Assembly (NCBI GenBank): GCA_017470165.1
Contig: JAFUEX010000001.1
Coordinates: 58,614-122,613 of the forward strand
Direction of reading: 5' to 3'
From: Alphaproteobacteria bacterium
GTDB lineage: Bacteria; Pseudomonadota; Alphaproteobacteria; RF32; CAG-239
Length of the DNA: 64,000 bases
The translations under genes were made by a program, and so were the position numbers. Below the pieces are notes generated by a model. The model saw only the letters and a program-made list of their open reading frames with translations, did not search any database and was not told the DNA's origin. Every line of letters begins with the position of its first letter. Position 1 is the stretch's first letter. Shown here piece by piece: positions 8,478 through 16,242 of the stretch.

Positions 8478-9776
8478 TTATTCTGCAGCATTTTTAATCA
8501 TATAAAGAGGGATATTGAATAATCCGTTGTTTTCCTCAAATCCTGCTAAGGATGTACGAATAACCTTTTGGGGATTATATTTCTGGCGATAAGATGCAAG
8601 ACTCTTGGCTTTCAAATTAACGGATGCTTTCACTTCAATAGGAATAATCTTTTCCTTGTCCTGAATTACAAAATCAACTTCAGCTGTCCCGCTATCCGTT
8701 CCCCAATAAGCAATAGGCAGATTATCTTTTATCTTAAGTTCTTGCAGAACATACTGTTCGGTTAAAGCTCCTTTGAATTCTTCAAATATCCGATTACCTT
8801 CAATAATTGTCTTAGCTTCTAACAGAGCTTTAGCACATAATAAACCTGTATCTATCATATACATCTTAAAAGCAGAGCTATCCTCATAACCGCTTAATGG
8901 TAAATCAGGTTTGGTGATTTTATGAACAATATAAACAAGTCCTGTTAATGCTAACCATTCTACTGCAGCCTCATATTCACGGGCTCTTGCTCCAGATTGT
9001 ATATCTTTGTAAGTAAATTTCTTGTTTTCTTTAGCTAACTGCGTAGGTATAGAATTCCATACAGCTGTAATTTTGGCAACATTGGAGCTTTCCGTATATT
9101 TGGAAAAATCCTCCGCATAACCTGTTAAAATAGCATTTTGTATCTTTCTGACTTCGGTCATATCTTTATTGTCAGCAAAAAACTTAACAACTTCAGGCAT
9201 ACCGCCGACAAACATATATTGTTTCAGAAGATTGATACATTTATCTTGGAAATTCTTTAATATTTCCCATTTGTTATCTAAAATAAGTTCAGAAACCTGT
9301 TTTTCTCCGATAGCTTCCAAAAATTCGCAAAAACTCAACGGATATAAATTCAAGAAATCAACTTGCCCGACAGGAAAAGAAAATTGTTTTTGCCGAACAG
9401 CAACGCCAAGCAAACTTCCAGCTGCAATAATGTGGTAATCCGGAGCATTTTCATTGAAAAATTTAAGAGCATTCAGGGCTCTTTCACATTCTTGAATCTC
9501 ATCTAAAATAATCAATGTATCTTTAGGAGTGATTTGAACGCCGGTTAAGACATTTAATCCAAGCAAAATGTTGTTTAAGTTATAATTACCTTCAAAAATA
9601 TTTTTAGCATCCGGTGTATCAACAAAACTGATATATGCTGTTTTTTTGTAAGATTCTTTAGCGAATTTACGCATCAGCCAAGTTTTACCGACCTGTCTTG
9701 CTCCTCTGATAACCAAAGGCTTACGGTTTGGACTGTTTTTCCAGTTTTTTAGGTTTTCTAAAGCGTATCTTTTCAT
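8478..9776 (-). CDS. AAA ATPase of the DUF4143 family
   Basis: A 432-residue protein. Walker A GARQVGKT is at residues 25-32, the Walker B strand reads LIILDEIQE, and an IIAAGSLLG strand follows (sensor 1 type). The C-terminal third has the DUF4143 pattern: TGLVYIVHKI, YMIDTGLLCA, and a C-terminal nuclease-like core DSGTAEVDFVIQ with IEVKAS (the D...E.K arrangement of restriction-endonuclease-like folds). Such proteins are very common in gut bacteria and archaea; their function is poorly known. The start has a good GGAG site. Three 32-bp repeats lie just upstream and may control it. It is a single gene, convergent with the ankyrin gene. Confidence 0.85.
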   Translation of the reverse strand: MKRYALENLKNWKNSPNRKPLVIRGARQVGKTWLMRKFAKESYKKTAYISFVDTPDAKNIFEGNYNLNNILLGLNVLTGVQITPKDTLIILDEIQECERALNALKFFNENAPDYHIIAAGSLLGVAVRQKQFSFPVGQVDFLNLYPLSFCEFLEAIGEKQVSELILDNKWEILKNFQDKCINLLKQYMFVGGMPEVVKFFADNKDMTEVRKIQNAILTGYAEDFSKYTESSNVAKITAVWNSIPTQLAKENKKFTYKDIQSGARAREYEAAVEWLALTGLVYIVHKITKPDLPLSGYEDSSAFKMYMIDTGLLCAKALLEAKTIIEGNRIFEEFKGALTEQYVLQELKIKDNLPIAYWGTDSGTAEVDFVIQDKEKIIPIEVKASVNLKAKSLASYRQKYNPQKVIRTSLAGFEENNGLFNIPLYMIKNAAE

Positions 9777-9814
9777 TGAAATCTCCTTATTATTAAGGAT
9801 ATTATAAGCATTTA

Positions 9815-9903
9815 ATCACATTTTAGCAAGGAAAATTTGAAAAAAAATCACATTTTTATAAGGAAAAATTTAGGAATTATCACATTTTTATAGGGAAAGT
9901 TTT
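9815..9903. repeat. Three direct repeats with exact 32-bp period (iteron-like)
   Basis: Copies start at 9847, 9879 and (weaker) 9815. Each begins ATCACATTTT and continues through an AAGGAAAA or AGGGAAAG block to an AATTT-like end. The period is exactly 32 bp twice, about three helical turns, so all copies face the same side of the DNA. They lie 39-127 bp upstream of the minus-strand ATPase start and 36 bp before the next plus-strand gene, so they could act on either. Confidence 0.8.
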
Positions 9904-9938
9904 ATTTAATAGCATTTACAAAGAATATAATACCCACC

Positions 9939-10379
9939 ATGCCCCAAGTACGTTATAGTATGAAAACAGTTGATAGAGTTTGGTTTTTAAGCCATTGTGA
10001 ATGGATTTATAACAATCGGCACAGGTTGGAGGGCAGACCTTGTGCTGATTTTGTGCTGACAGGATTTGTTATTAATTCCTTTGCCTGCCCATATTACGGC
10101 TATGCTATTGATAAAATAACTATCGGGAATTTAATAAAACTGTGGAACAATGGCTTTGTTTATAACAATTTACCGCTAATCCATTACCGAATATCCCATG
10201 GCGACAGCTCCACTAATATCTCCTACATCTATCGTGGAAAGGTGTTCAGCCATAGATTTTTATGGAATGATGAAAAGAAATATGTTCCAACTGAAGAAGT
10301 TAAGAGAATTTTGAAAGAGTTAAGATTAATGACAGAATGTGGCAAAACACAAAAAATTCATATTGAATGTAAAATTTAA
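9939..10379 (+). CDS. Hypothetical protein, 146 residues
   Basis: I do not recognise this protein. It is rich in aromatic residues (W, Y, F) and histidine, with no signal peptide or membrane segment. Segments such as SCEWIY-like HCEWIYNNRHRLEG and SYIYRGKVFSHRFLWNDEKK suggest a small alpha/beta domain. No convincing ribosome-binding site precedes the ATG at 9939; an alternative ATG at 9960 is equally weak. It starts 36 bp after the three 32-bp repeats, so it may be driven from that region. Composition matches the surrounding AT-rich accessory DNA. Confidence 0.5.
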   Translation: MPQVRYSMKTVDRVWFLSHCEWIYNNRHRLEGRPCADFVLTGFVINSFACPYYGYAIDKITIGNLIKLWNNGFVYNNLPLIHYRISHGDSSTNISYIYRGKVFSHRFLWNDEKKYVPTEEVKRILKELRLMTECGKTQKIHIECKI

Positions 10380-10428
10380 TTATAATAGGCTCTCAATGCG
10401 GATTTGAACAAATATTGAGGGGCTAAAT

Positions 10429-11802
10429 ATGGAAATCTTAATTGTTATAGGCATTTTAATAATTTTAATCGTTATTAAGAATAACAAATCTTCAGATGAT
10501 ATGCCTGGGATTGCAAAGGCGTATGATGATTTGCAGGGACTCCCCACAATGGAGAAGAATATTGCTGAAACTTATATAGATGATTTAGTTGAAATAGTAC
10601 ATAGCAATATAAAATATTTGCCGCAAGAGGTATTAGAAATGGAATATACTAAAAAAGCAATCAATGCTTTTTTATGGTATTATGTCACAGAAAACTTCTT
10701 TAAAAAAAATAATATGAAGTTAGGTTTTATTATACTAACGATAGTTATAGATAAACTTGATAAAGAAGGAATAATTAAACACAAAGAGTTTGATGCAAGA
10801 ATATACAAAGACGAAAGATTTATTCCTATGCCACAAATGATGTCTATATTTAGTGGACAACCAGCAAGTGGAAACACATTGATTCTAGTTTTCATTGAAA
10901 AATATATGGAAAGTCTTACTGGGCAAAAGGTTAGATATATGAACCAAAGCACAAGGGAAAAAGAGAAAAGAAAAACAGTTAGTGTAAATGGGATAGATAC
11001 AGCTAATGACAGTAAATTAGACATGTTAGATAGACCTGATAAAACAGAAGATTATTGGGAAGCAAGAAATATGGTTGGTAGTTTTTTAGAAGAGAGATTT
11101 AAAAAACATAAGGGATTTAGTTGGATAAGAGTTGAGCCAATGTCTCCGAAATTTGACGATATGTCATTTGCATACAAAAATAAAATATTTTCTGTTTTAA
11201 TTGACGTAGGTTATAGCAAAAGTGAAAATCTGACGATACAAGAAAAAGATAGATTTATCAAAGAATGTACTACTCACAACTTAATTCCGTGTATTTTTCC
11301 TATAAAGAATAAGAAAACACTATCATCATTGTCCGATGATGAATGGAATTTATATGATATAAGAACAAATGAACTGGTAAATCCACGGGTCGTTGCCACA
11401 GATGAGAAAATAATGATGTCCGATTATGAATTTAATAATATGGCTGTAGGTATAGTAAAAGACTATATAAGAAAAGAAAAAATGAAATTTGAATCTTATT
11501 GCGACATAATTGGTATATATCCACAGATATGGTTTAAGGATGAAAACAATGAAATGTCTTGGATATATGTGATATATTCAACAAATGGAAAATTTAATAA
11601 TGTAAGTAAAGAGTTAGACAAGCTGATTACAGGTATGACGCAGTTTAATGGGTATATTGCACAAGTAGGACTTGCCTGTGCAGAAAAAGACGGTCCTTAT
11701 AGAGGAGCTGGTTTCTATATAAAATTTAATGGAATAGAAAAAATATACTCGGCTCATAGAGATACTGGACATGGTTATGGAATAGATGCAAAAGTTAAAT
11801 AG
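10429..11802 (+). CDS. Hypothetical N-terminally anchored protein, 457 residues
   Basis: Behind a GAGGGG site. Residues 1-20 (MEILIVIGILIILIVIKNN) are one membrane anchor; the rest appears soluble. A helical region spans residues 25-150. Between about 205 and 330 there is an alpha/beta segment (SWIRVEPMSPKFDDMSFAYK, then FSVLIDVGYSK, then LIPCIFPIKNKK) whose strand-turn-strand layout could suit a restriction-endonuclease-like fold, but I cannot point to a full catalytic set. The C-terminal 120 residues form another alpha/beta region. No family recognised. It is 49 bp behind the previous gene and ends before a terminator. Confidence 0.6.
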   Translation: MEILIVIGILIILIVIKNNKSSDDMPGIAKAYDDLQGLPTMEKNIAETYIDDLVEIVHSNIKYLPQEVLEMEYTKKAINAFLWYYVTENFFKKNNMKLGFIILTIVIDKLDKEGIIKHKEFDARIYKDERFIPMPQMMSIFSGQPASGNTLILVFIEKYMESLTGQKVRYMNQSTREKEKRKTVSVNGIDTANDSKLDMLDRPDKTEDYWEARNMVGSFLEERFKKHKGFSWIRVEPMSPKFDDMSFAYKNKIFSVLIDVGYSKSENLTIQEKDRFIKECTTHNLIPCIFPIKNKKTLSSLSDDEWNLYDIRTNELVNPRVVATDEKIMMSDYEFNNMAVGIVKDYIRKEKMKFESYCDIIGIYPQIWFKDENNEMSWIYVIYSTNGKFNNVSKELDKLITGMTQFNGYIAQVGLACAEKDGPYRGAGFYIKFNGIEKIYSAHRDTGHGYGIDAKVK

Positions 11803-11830
11803 CAACCATTAAGTATCTTATACAAATACA

Positions 11831-11966
11831 AAATGTTAAACAATGTTTGTAATCCGAACAAAGTTTAACATTTTTTTATTTGTGGTATTTTAGCCATTTT
11901 CAAAAGTGCCGATTTTTCGGGCAATTCAAAAGAAAATGTTAAAAAATGTAGGTTCTTTAACATTTT
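11831..11966 (+). terminator. Twin terminator-like hairpins (AATGTTAAAC / GTTTAACATT)
   Basis: AAATGTTAAAC (11831-11841) pairs with GTTTAACATTT (11863-11873), followed by a T run. A second, related hairpin (arms AAATGTTAAA at 11934 and TTTAACATTT at 11956) follows about 90 bp later. The same pair of hairpins, in the same order, recurs at 16586-16720. Confidence 0.6.
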
Positions 11967-11980
11967 TATTTTATTTAAAT

Positions 11981-12010
11981 AAGTTTAATTTTTTCTTGTT
12001 TTCTAAACTT
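11981..12010. repeat. 30-bp palindromic unit upstream of fic
   Basis: Arms AAGTTTA and TAAACTT at the ends of a 30-bp unit with a T-rich centre. It is the same unit as the long members of the 13218-13427 array and ends 51 bp before the fic start codon. Possible binding site for the Fic protein's own C-terminal helix-turn-helix; this is inference. Confidence 0.6.
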
Positions 12011-12061
12011 ACGTGATGTAAACTAACAAAAAAAATGGAATAGATAAAGGATATACATAAC

Positions 12062-13180
12062 ATGGTTAATGCTGGAAGATTAGTTGATTCTGGGCGAGGT
12101 TATAAAACATTTCAACCTAATTCTTTACAAGAAATTGAAGAGGAGTTGGATATCTCATCATTATTTACGGAAATAACGGATGCTACATTAGCTCTTGGTG
12201 AGTTAAAGGCTATTAACTCATTGCTGCCTAATCCCGATCTTTTAATAGAGAAATATGCCTTGAGAGAAGCTGTTTTATCTTCTCAAATAGAAGGAACACA
12301 ATCCACAATGGTAGAGGTTTTGCAAAACGAAACCATTATAAATGCTAAAATGGACATTTTGGAAGTTAGAAATTATCAAAGAGCTTTATCTTATGGAATA
12401 GATCAAATAAAAAATGATGGTTTGCCTTTATCTACGAGATTATTGCGAAATTGTCATAAAATACTTATGGATAAAGTTAGAGGTGGTGAAGAGGAAAAGA
12501 CACCTGGAGAATTTAGAAGGAGCCAGAACTATATAGGGGGTAATAATCCGTCAACAGCCGTATATGTTCCACCAAAAGAGGATAGTGTCAATGAATTGAT
12601 GAGTGATTTTGAAAAATATATTCATTCTGGTAAATCATTGGATGTGGTGAAGCTAGCTTTATTGCATTATCAATTTGAAACAATCCATCCCTTTTTAGAT
12701 GGTAATGGTAGAATCGGAAGATTACTTATCAGTCTGTTCTTGGTTAATAGAAATATATTACAGCAACCAACATTGTATTTAAGTTTGTATTTGAAAAAAC
12801 ATAAAACTGAATATTATGAACTGTTGATAGCTGTTCGTGAGAAAAATGACTTTAATAAGTGGATAGAGTTCTTTTTGAAAGGAATAACACTTGTTAGCAA
12901 GCAAATTATTGATACAACAAAGAAAATTACAGCACTGAAAGAGGAACTTATTAAAATCGTTAAGAGCGATAATGAACATAAGTTATTAGAGTTATTGTTT
13001 ATCAATCCGACCCTAACGATTTTAGAGGTTCAAAAAAAGTTAGGTATCAGTAAAGCAACCGCCAATAAGATAGTTAATGATTTTGTTCAAAAAAATATAC
13101 TGATCCAAACAAATAAAGGACAAAGATACAAGCAGTTCCTTTTTAAGCAGTATATGGATTTAATTGAAGCAGAACTATAG
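12062..13180 (+). CDS. Fic-domain protein with N-terminal inhibitory motif and C-terminal winged helix
   Basis: A 372-residue protein. The Fic catalytic motif HPFLDGNGR is at residues 209-217, complete for AMP-transfer chemistry (His, Asp, Arg present). An N-terminal SSQIEG (73-78) fits the (S/T)xxxE(G/N) inhibitory helix of class II Fic proteins, which keep themselves switched off. Residues about 305-355 form a winged helix-turn-helix (TILEVQKKLGISKATANKIV), as in many Fic regulators. Known Fic enzymes attach AMP or similar groups to target proteins; the target here is unknown. A palindromic unit precedes the gene and five follow it, so autoregulation through these sites is possible. AT-rich like the island. 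Confidence 0.9.
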   Translation: MVNAGRLVDSGRGYKTFQPNSLQEIEEELDISSLFTEITDATLALGELKAINSLLPNPDLLIEKYALREAVLSSQIEGTQSTMVEVLQNETIINAKMDILEVRNYQRALSYGIDQIKNDGLPLSTRLLRNCHKILMDKVRGGEEEKTPGEFRRSQNYIGGNNPSTAVYVPPKEDSVNELMSDFEKYIHSGKSLDVVKLALLHYQFETIHPFLDGNGRIGRLLISLFLVNRNILQQPTLYLSLYLKKHKTEYYELLIAVREKNDFNKWIEFFLKGITLVSKQIIDTTKKITALKEELIKIVKSDNEHKLLELLFINPTLTILEVQKKLGISKATANKIVNDFVQKNILIQTNKGQRYKQFLFKQYMDLIEAEL

Positions 13181-13217
13181 TATGGTTTTCAAGACTTATA
13201 ATGCTTGTTTTTGGAGT

Positions 13218-13427
13218 AAGTTTAATTTTTACTTGTTTTCTAAACTTATTTTGTCTTTTTGAACTGTAAGTACGAGAAATTAAACTTAAACGACAACTCA
13301 GCTCTGTAAGTTTAATTTTTGCGCGATTCTTAAACTTATTTGGATTTCTGTTATTGTAAGTATGACTAGCTAAACTTAGAATGAAATAAAATATTTTAAG
13401 TCTAGTTTTTGCGCATTTTCTAAACTT
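13218..13427. repeat. Array of five palindromes with exact 20-bp spacing
   Basis: Units run 13218-13247, 13268-13287, 13308-13337, 13358-13377 and 13398-13427. Each begins AAGT and ends AAACTT. Long (30-bp) and short (20-bp) units alternate, and all four gaps are exactly 20 bp, giving a 90-bp super-period. All offsets are multiples of 10 bp, so the arms are nearly in helical phase. The long units share a T-rich centre in one orientation. This suggests a cooperative protein-binding array. Confidence 0.85.
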
Positions 13428-13494
13428 ATCCAGATTTTGAGAGCTCTAAAAAAACTTAAAAACAGCTATATTTCCATAAAGTATAAAAATAGGA

Positions 13495-13523
13495 TTGACA
13501 CCTTGAAAATCATGGGTTATACA
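13495..13523 (+). promoter_or_regulatory. Promoter-like sequence reading into the integrase remnant region
   Basis: TTGACA (13495-13500), a 17-bp spacer and TATACA (13518-13523). A near-identical block ending GGCTTGACACCT lies at 16830-16844 but without a -10 hexamer. It would drive the former integrase region. Confidence 0.45.
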
Positions 13524-13535
13524 TACCCTCAAGAG

Positions 13536-13730
13536 TGTGATACAAGACAACTTAAAAGCCCTTGTTTTTGGAAGAATTATTAAGAATTATCAATAAGTTG
13601 GAAAAAAATATGACAGCGGTTCTTACTGCCCCTGCCATAATTAGCCTAACTAATTGATTTAGTTAGGCAATTTTTTTGAATTTTTAAGGAAACTGCCAAA
13701 AATCAAGGTGTATCACAAGGGTGTATCACA
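13536..13730. repeat. TGTATCACA sites: one inverted, two tandem
   Basis: TGTGATACA occurs at 13536-13544, and its reverse complement TGTATCACA at 13709-13717 and 13722-13730 (13-bp period). The tandem pair ends 15 bp before the integrase remnant. Possible integrase arm or operator sites. Confidence 0.4.
13644..13677 (+). terminator. Strong terminator hairpin between promoter and integrase remnant
   Basis: GCCTAACTAA (13644-13653) and TTAGTTAGGC (13659-13668) form a perfect 10-bp stem with a 5-base loop, followed by seven T. Confidence 0.75.
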
Positions 13731-13745
13731 AGAGGTTGAAAACCC

Positions 13746-13850
13746 ATGAACGGACACAACAGATTGATAAGGAGAAACCACACCTACTATTTGAGGGCAC
13801 GAGTCCCTGTAGGAACGACCGCTGCAAAGGTTAGTTGTTCGCGCAAGTAA
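13746..13850 (+). pseudogene. Tyrosine integrase N-terminal fragment (DUF6538-like)
   Basis: Thirty-four codons from an ATG to TAA. The translation includes RLIRRNHTYYLRARVPVG, which matches the start of integrases with a DUF6538 N-terminal domain (pattern: basic, then YYLRARVP). The catalytic domain is absent, and the sequence changes abruptly after residue 24. The remnant shows that an integrative element once ended here. Confidence 0.7.
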
Positions 13851-14022
13851 GAACGCAAAGCGTTCCGTAGCGGCGCAATTTAGAGCCTTTGAATACAAGG
13901 GTCGCAAAGTGTTTTGGAAGATTGATAACTACGATAAGGCATTTCTGTACCTCTCGCCAGATGTATCAAATCCAAAGGTTACAAATAAGGTGCTTACAGT
14001 AATGTACATACCACAACGATAG
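13851..14022 (+). pseudogene. DUF3768 C-terminal fragment
   Basis: The frame ending at the TAG at 14020-14022 encodes GRKVFWKIDNYDKAFLYLSP followed by a segment ending NKVLTVMYIPQR. This matches the conserved end of DUF3768, a small alphaproteobacterial family found on mobile elements (pattern: WKIDYYD ... RVLTIM). No start codon or N-terminal half is present, and the fragment is joined directly to the integrase remnant. A GAACGC...GCGTTC hairpin lies at the junction. Confidence 0.6.
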
Positions 14023-14037
14023 AGGCTGTTGTTTTAG

Positions 14038-14316
14038 AAGATAGAAAAGTCCAAGCAAAAAAAGCGCGGCAAAGCCAGAGATAATAAGTATGCACCATTC
14101 AGAGAATATTTTAAGAATTTGCAATATCAAAAATTTATTGAATATCAAAAGCAAGGCAAGAAAATGTCTGCTAATGGTTTTGTTACAAGGTTTTTAGCTT
14201 ATCACCAAAAAGATATTGAGATACCGTATCGTCCAAGCAATCTAAAAAACAAATTAATACAATTAGCACAAGCAAACAATCGTGAATTTAAAAAAGCTTT
14301 TGTTGGCAAAAGTTGA
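14038..14316 (+). pseudogene. 5'-truncated copy of the 31373-31873 gene
   Basis: The frame is open from 14038 but has no ATG before 14164. It encodes RGKARDNKYAPFREYFKNLQ and continues with clear similarity to residues about 80-166 of the gene at 31373-31873 (KFIEYQKQGKKMSANGFVT in both). The first half is missing and replaced by unrelated sequence. A TTG at 14119 could allow a 65-residue peptide, but the gene is best read as broken. In both loci this gene sits just before a candidate effector gene. Confidence 0.75.
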
Positions 14317-14406
14317 TTGGTTGCTAACTATGGCGGATTGTCAAAGTTTTTTCTTATAGCTAAAGTGAAAGTGTAAGTTTCTAATTTTAGCTAAAGGAGA
14401 AAAACA

Positions 14407-15186
14407 ATGACAGAATTTACAAGAGAACTGATGTTCGGCAAACGTCCGGTGCGCCGAACAGATCCTAAACCCGGACAAAGCGAATGGTATTATCTTGACC
14501 CACGCGGAACTGATAGATTTGCTGATATGAAAGAAATCGATGTGCCGAGCGAGAATTCGCCCAATCCGTATGCCAACGAAATACAGAACTACCTGTATAA
14601 AAATGATGAGTATAATTATAAACGACTTTATGGTAATACTCCGCCGCCACCGCTGCAAACGCAAAGCAATAATACACAAAGTGGTTATCCAGAATTGAGG
14701 GATGATAAAAGGAATACTTTTAATTCCGCAATTGAAAGTTTTGTTCGTGCATCTGATACACCTCAATCAGATAACAGTTTTACAAATCAGATTGCTGGAG
14801 CTGCAAGAGATTTAGGTGAAAACTATATAAACATGGTGAATGCCAATTATAAAAGTACACCAGAAATGCAAAAACAAGGCACAACCATTGATAATTACTA
14901 TCATTGTGTCGGAAATTATGATGCAGCGCAAAGAGGAACTTTGGGCTCGGCGACAGCGGGTGCAATCGGTTTAGGAAGAGAATTAATTGACTATCCTAAA
15001 AATGTGCTTTTTAAAGGAAAAACTTTCCAACAGGCTAATGATGATTTTCGTAATGATATGGCAGTAAATGCTGATGGTCGCCAAATGGCGAGAAGCGGTC
15101 GTTATGATTCGGCTTTTGATGCTTGTGATAAATATCGTCCGGCAGGATATGATCCGCTCGATCGATTTAGGTATTATAAAAAATAA
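14407..15186 (+). CDS. Candidate contact-toxin (effector-like) protein
   Basis: A 259-residue protein behind a strong AAGGAG. It starts MTEFTRELMFGKRPVRRTDP and has a Pro/Gln/Asn-rich linker at about 50-100 (DEYNYKRLYGNTPPPPLQTQ). A closely similar linker survives just before the Tlde1 domain at 33300-33410, so both genes probably shared an N-terminal delivery part. The C-terminal part (about 150-259) has conserved-looking NYYHCVGNYDAAQRG and GLGRELIDYP, a pattern with His, Cys and Asp that I associate with polymorphic-toxin C-termini and phage/Rhs-linked proteins. No signal peptide. The activity is unknown. The next gene encodes a membrane protein that could be its immunity partner. Confidence 0.55.
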   Translation: MTEFTRELMFGKRPVRRTDPKPGQSEWYYLDPRGTDRFADMKEIDVPSENSPNPYANEIQNYLYKNDEYNYKRLYGNTPPPPLQTQSNNTQSGYPELRDDKRNTFNSAIESFVRASDTPQSDNSFTNQIAGAARDLGENYINMVNANYKSTPEMQKQGTTIDNYYHCVGNYDAAQRGTLGSATAGAIGLGRELIDYPKNVLFKGKTFQQANDDFRNDMAVNADGRQMARSGRYDSAFDACDKYRPAGYDPLDRFRYYKK

Positions 15187-15255
15187 TTATTTAATCTTGT
15201 CTTATTATTCAAAGTATTTATACTAAAGCAAAGATGGCAACAAAAGAGGTATAGA

Positions 15256-16038
15256 ATGATAAATTCATTATATATATTTTTGTTTTTGGTACTGATTGGC
15301 GCTGTTTTATTTAATATGCGTATTTGCCATTATTTTAATCAACAAATGCAGGCATTGCGTTGGAGCTTCCGCAAGCAGAGATGTTTTAATATTTTATCAA
15401 CTGCACTCTGTGCAACACCTATCATTTTATTGTTGCCCTTTTTGTTTGGGTATAATGATATCTGGTTTGTCTGTTCAGCTTTAAGTTTTTTGGCTATTCT
15501 AAGTGTGTTAAGTTATTGCGATTATCAGATATTTATGCAAAATGGAAAGTATAATGTTTGGTGGAATAAAATAACATATTTTGATAAAACAATTAGTTGT
15601 ATAATTATTGCGTTATCAATTTGCTTGCTTTATTTTTATCTATCGCTTCGAAATATCTCCATCATAATAGGCATCAATTCTTTTTTTGTTTATATATTGT
15701 TTCTGAAAAAAATCAAAGAACAACATAAAATTTTGCAATTATTTACAAATAAATTTATTTGGTATCTTGAAGCGATTATCAGCAATTTGTTTTATTACAT
15801 ATCATGGCTGGTAATTGGAATATATATTCTGAGCACGAGCATCAATATAATTTCTTCATTCTTTGATCCTTATGATACAGACGGTTGTATGGATACCGGA
15901 ATATGTAAAGAAGGTTTTACCTTTAATGATTGCGGAGATGGTAAGTCTTGTACAATAACGAAAGAAAGCTGCCTTAAAAACAATAATATTTGGATTGAAG
16001 ATATTCGCAGTTGCGACACCAGACATACATCTCGTTAA
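15256..16038 (+). CDS. Polytopic membrane protein with Cys-rich tail (candidate immunity protein)
   Basis: A 260-residue protein behind an AGAGG site. About six hydrophobic segments fill residues 3-205. The last 50 residues are hydrophilic, with six cysteines (in GCMDTGICKE, NDCGDGKSC, ESC and RSC), probably a disulfide-bonded periplasmic tail. No family recognised. It lies 69 bp behind the candidate effector, in the place where immunity genes sit. A remnant of a Tlde1 gene follows it. The immunity role is inferred from position alone. Confidence 0.55.
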   Translation: MINSLYIFLFLVLIGAVLFNMRICHYFNQQMQALRWSFRKQRCFNILSTALCATPIILLLPFLFGYNDIWFVCSALSFLAILSVLSYCDYQIFMQNGKYNVWWNKITYFDKTISCIIIALSICLLYFYLSLRNISIIIGINSFFVYILFLKKIKEQHKILQLFTNKFIWYLEAIISNLFYYISWLVIGIYILSTSINIISSFFDPYDTDGCMDTGICKEGFTFNDCGDGKSCTITKESCLKNNNIWIEDIRSCDTRHTSR

Positions 16039-16056
16039 TTAATATATAATATACAG

Positions 16057-16155
16057 GACATTACGGATTTTTCAATCAACTTGCCGATTATCGGATTGAA
16101 TTCTTCTTTGCGATATTCTGTTCCTGTATATGTAAAATATCCGAAGAATTGGTAA
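16057..16155 (+). pseudogene. Remnant of a Tlde1 effector C-terminus
   Basis: The last 32 codons end YSVPVYVKYPKNW, identical in their last 12 residues to the end of the intact Tlde1 gene at 33414-33875 (DSVPVYVKYPKNW). The preceding DITDFSINLP resembles the residues that follow the catalytic Cys in this family. The His and Cys catalytic residues are lost. DNA identity with the other locus continues through the stop codon and the terminator. Confidence 0.75.
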
Positions 16156-16168
16156 TATTAAAAGCAAG

Positions 16169-16193
16169 GGCAAGGACTTCCTCCTTGCCTTTT
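16169..16193 (+). terminator. Terminator between Tlde1 remnant and membrane gene
   Basis: GGCAAGGA (16169-16176) pairs with TCCTTGCC (16182-16189), then TTTT. The same hairpin occurs at 33889-33919. Confidence 0.75.
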
Positions 16194-16242
16194 GTATATA
16201 TTGTTGTATTATTGTAATAATTAAAACCTCTAGGATAACAAT

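Noticed and set aside
11831-11877. GTTAAAC ... GTTTAAC arms resembling integron attC core sites (GTTRRRY / RYYYAAC)
   Set aside because: The arms are in the reverse order for an attC site and are followed by a T run, so a terminator hairpin is the simpler reading. No integron integrase is present.
13218-13427. CRISPR array
   Set aside because: The units are palindromes of two alternating lengths with 20-bp gaps, and no cas gene is nearby; repeats are not of one constant sequence.
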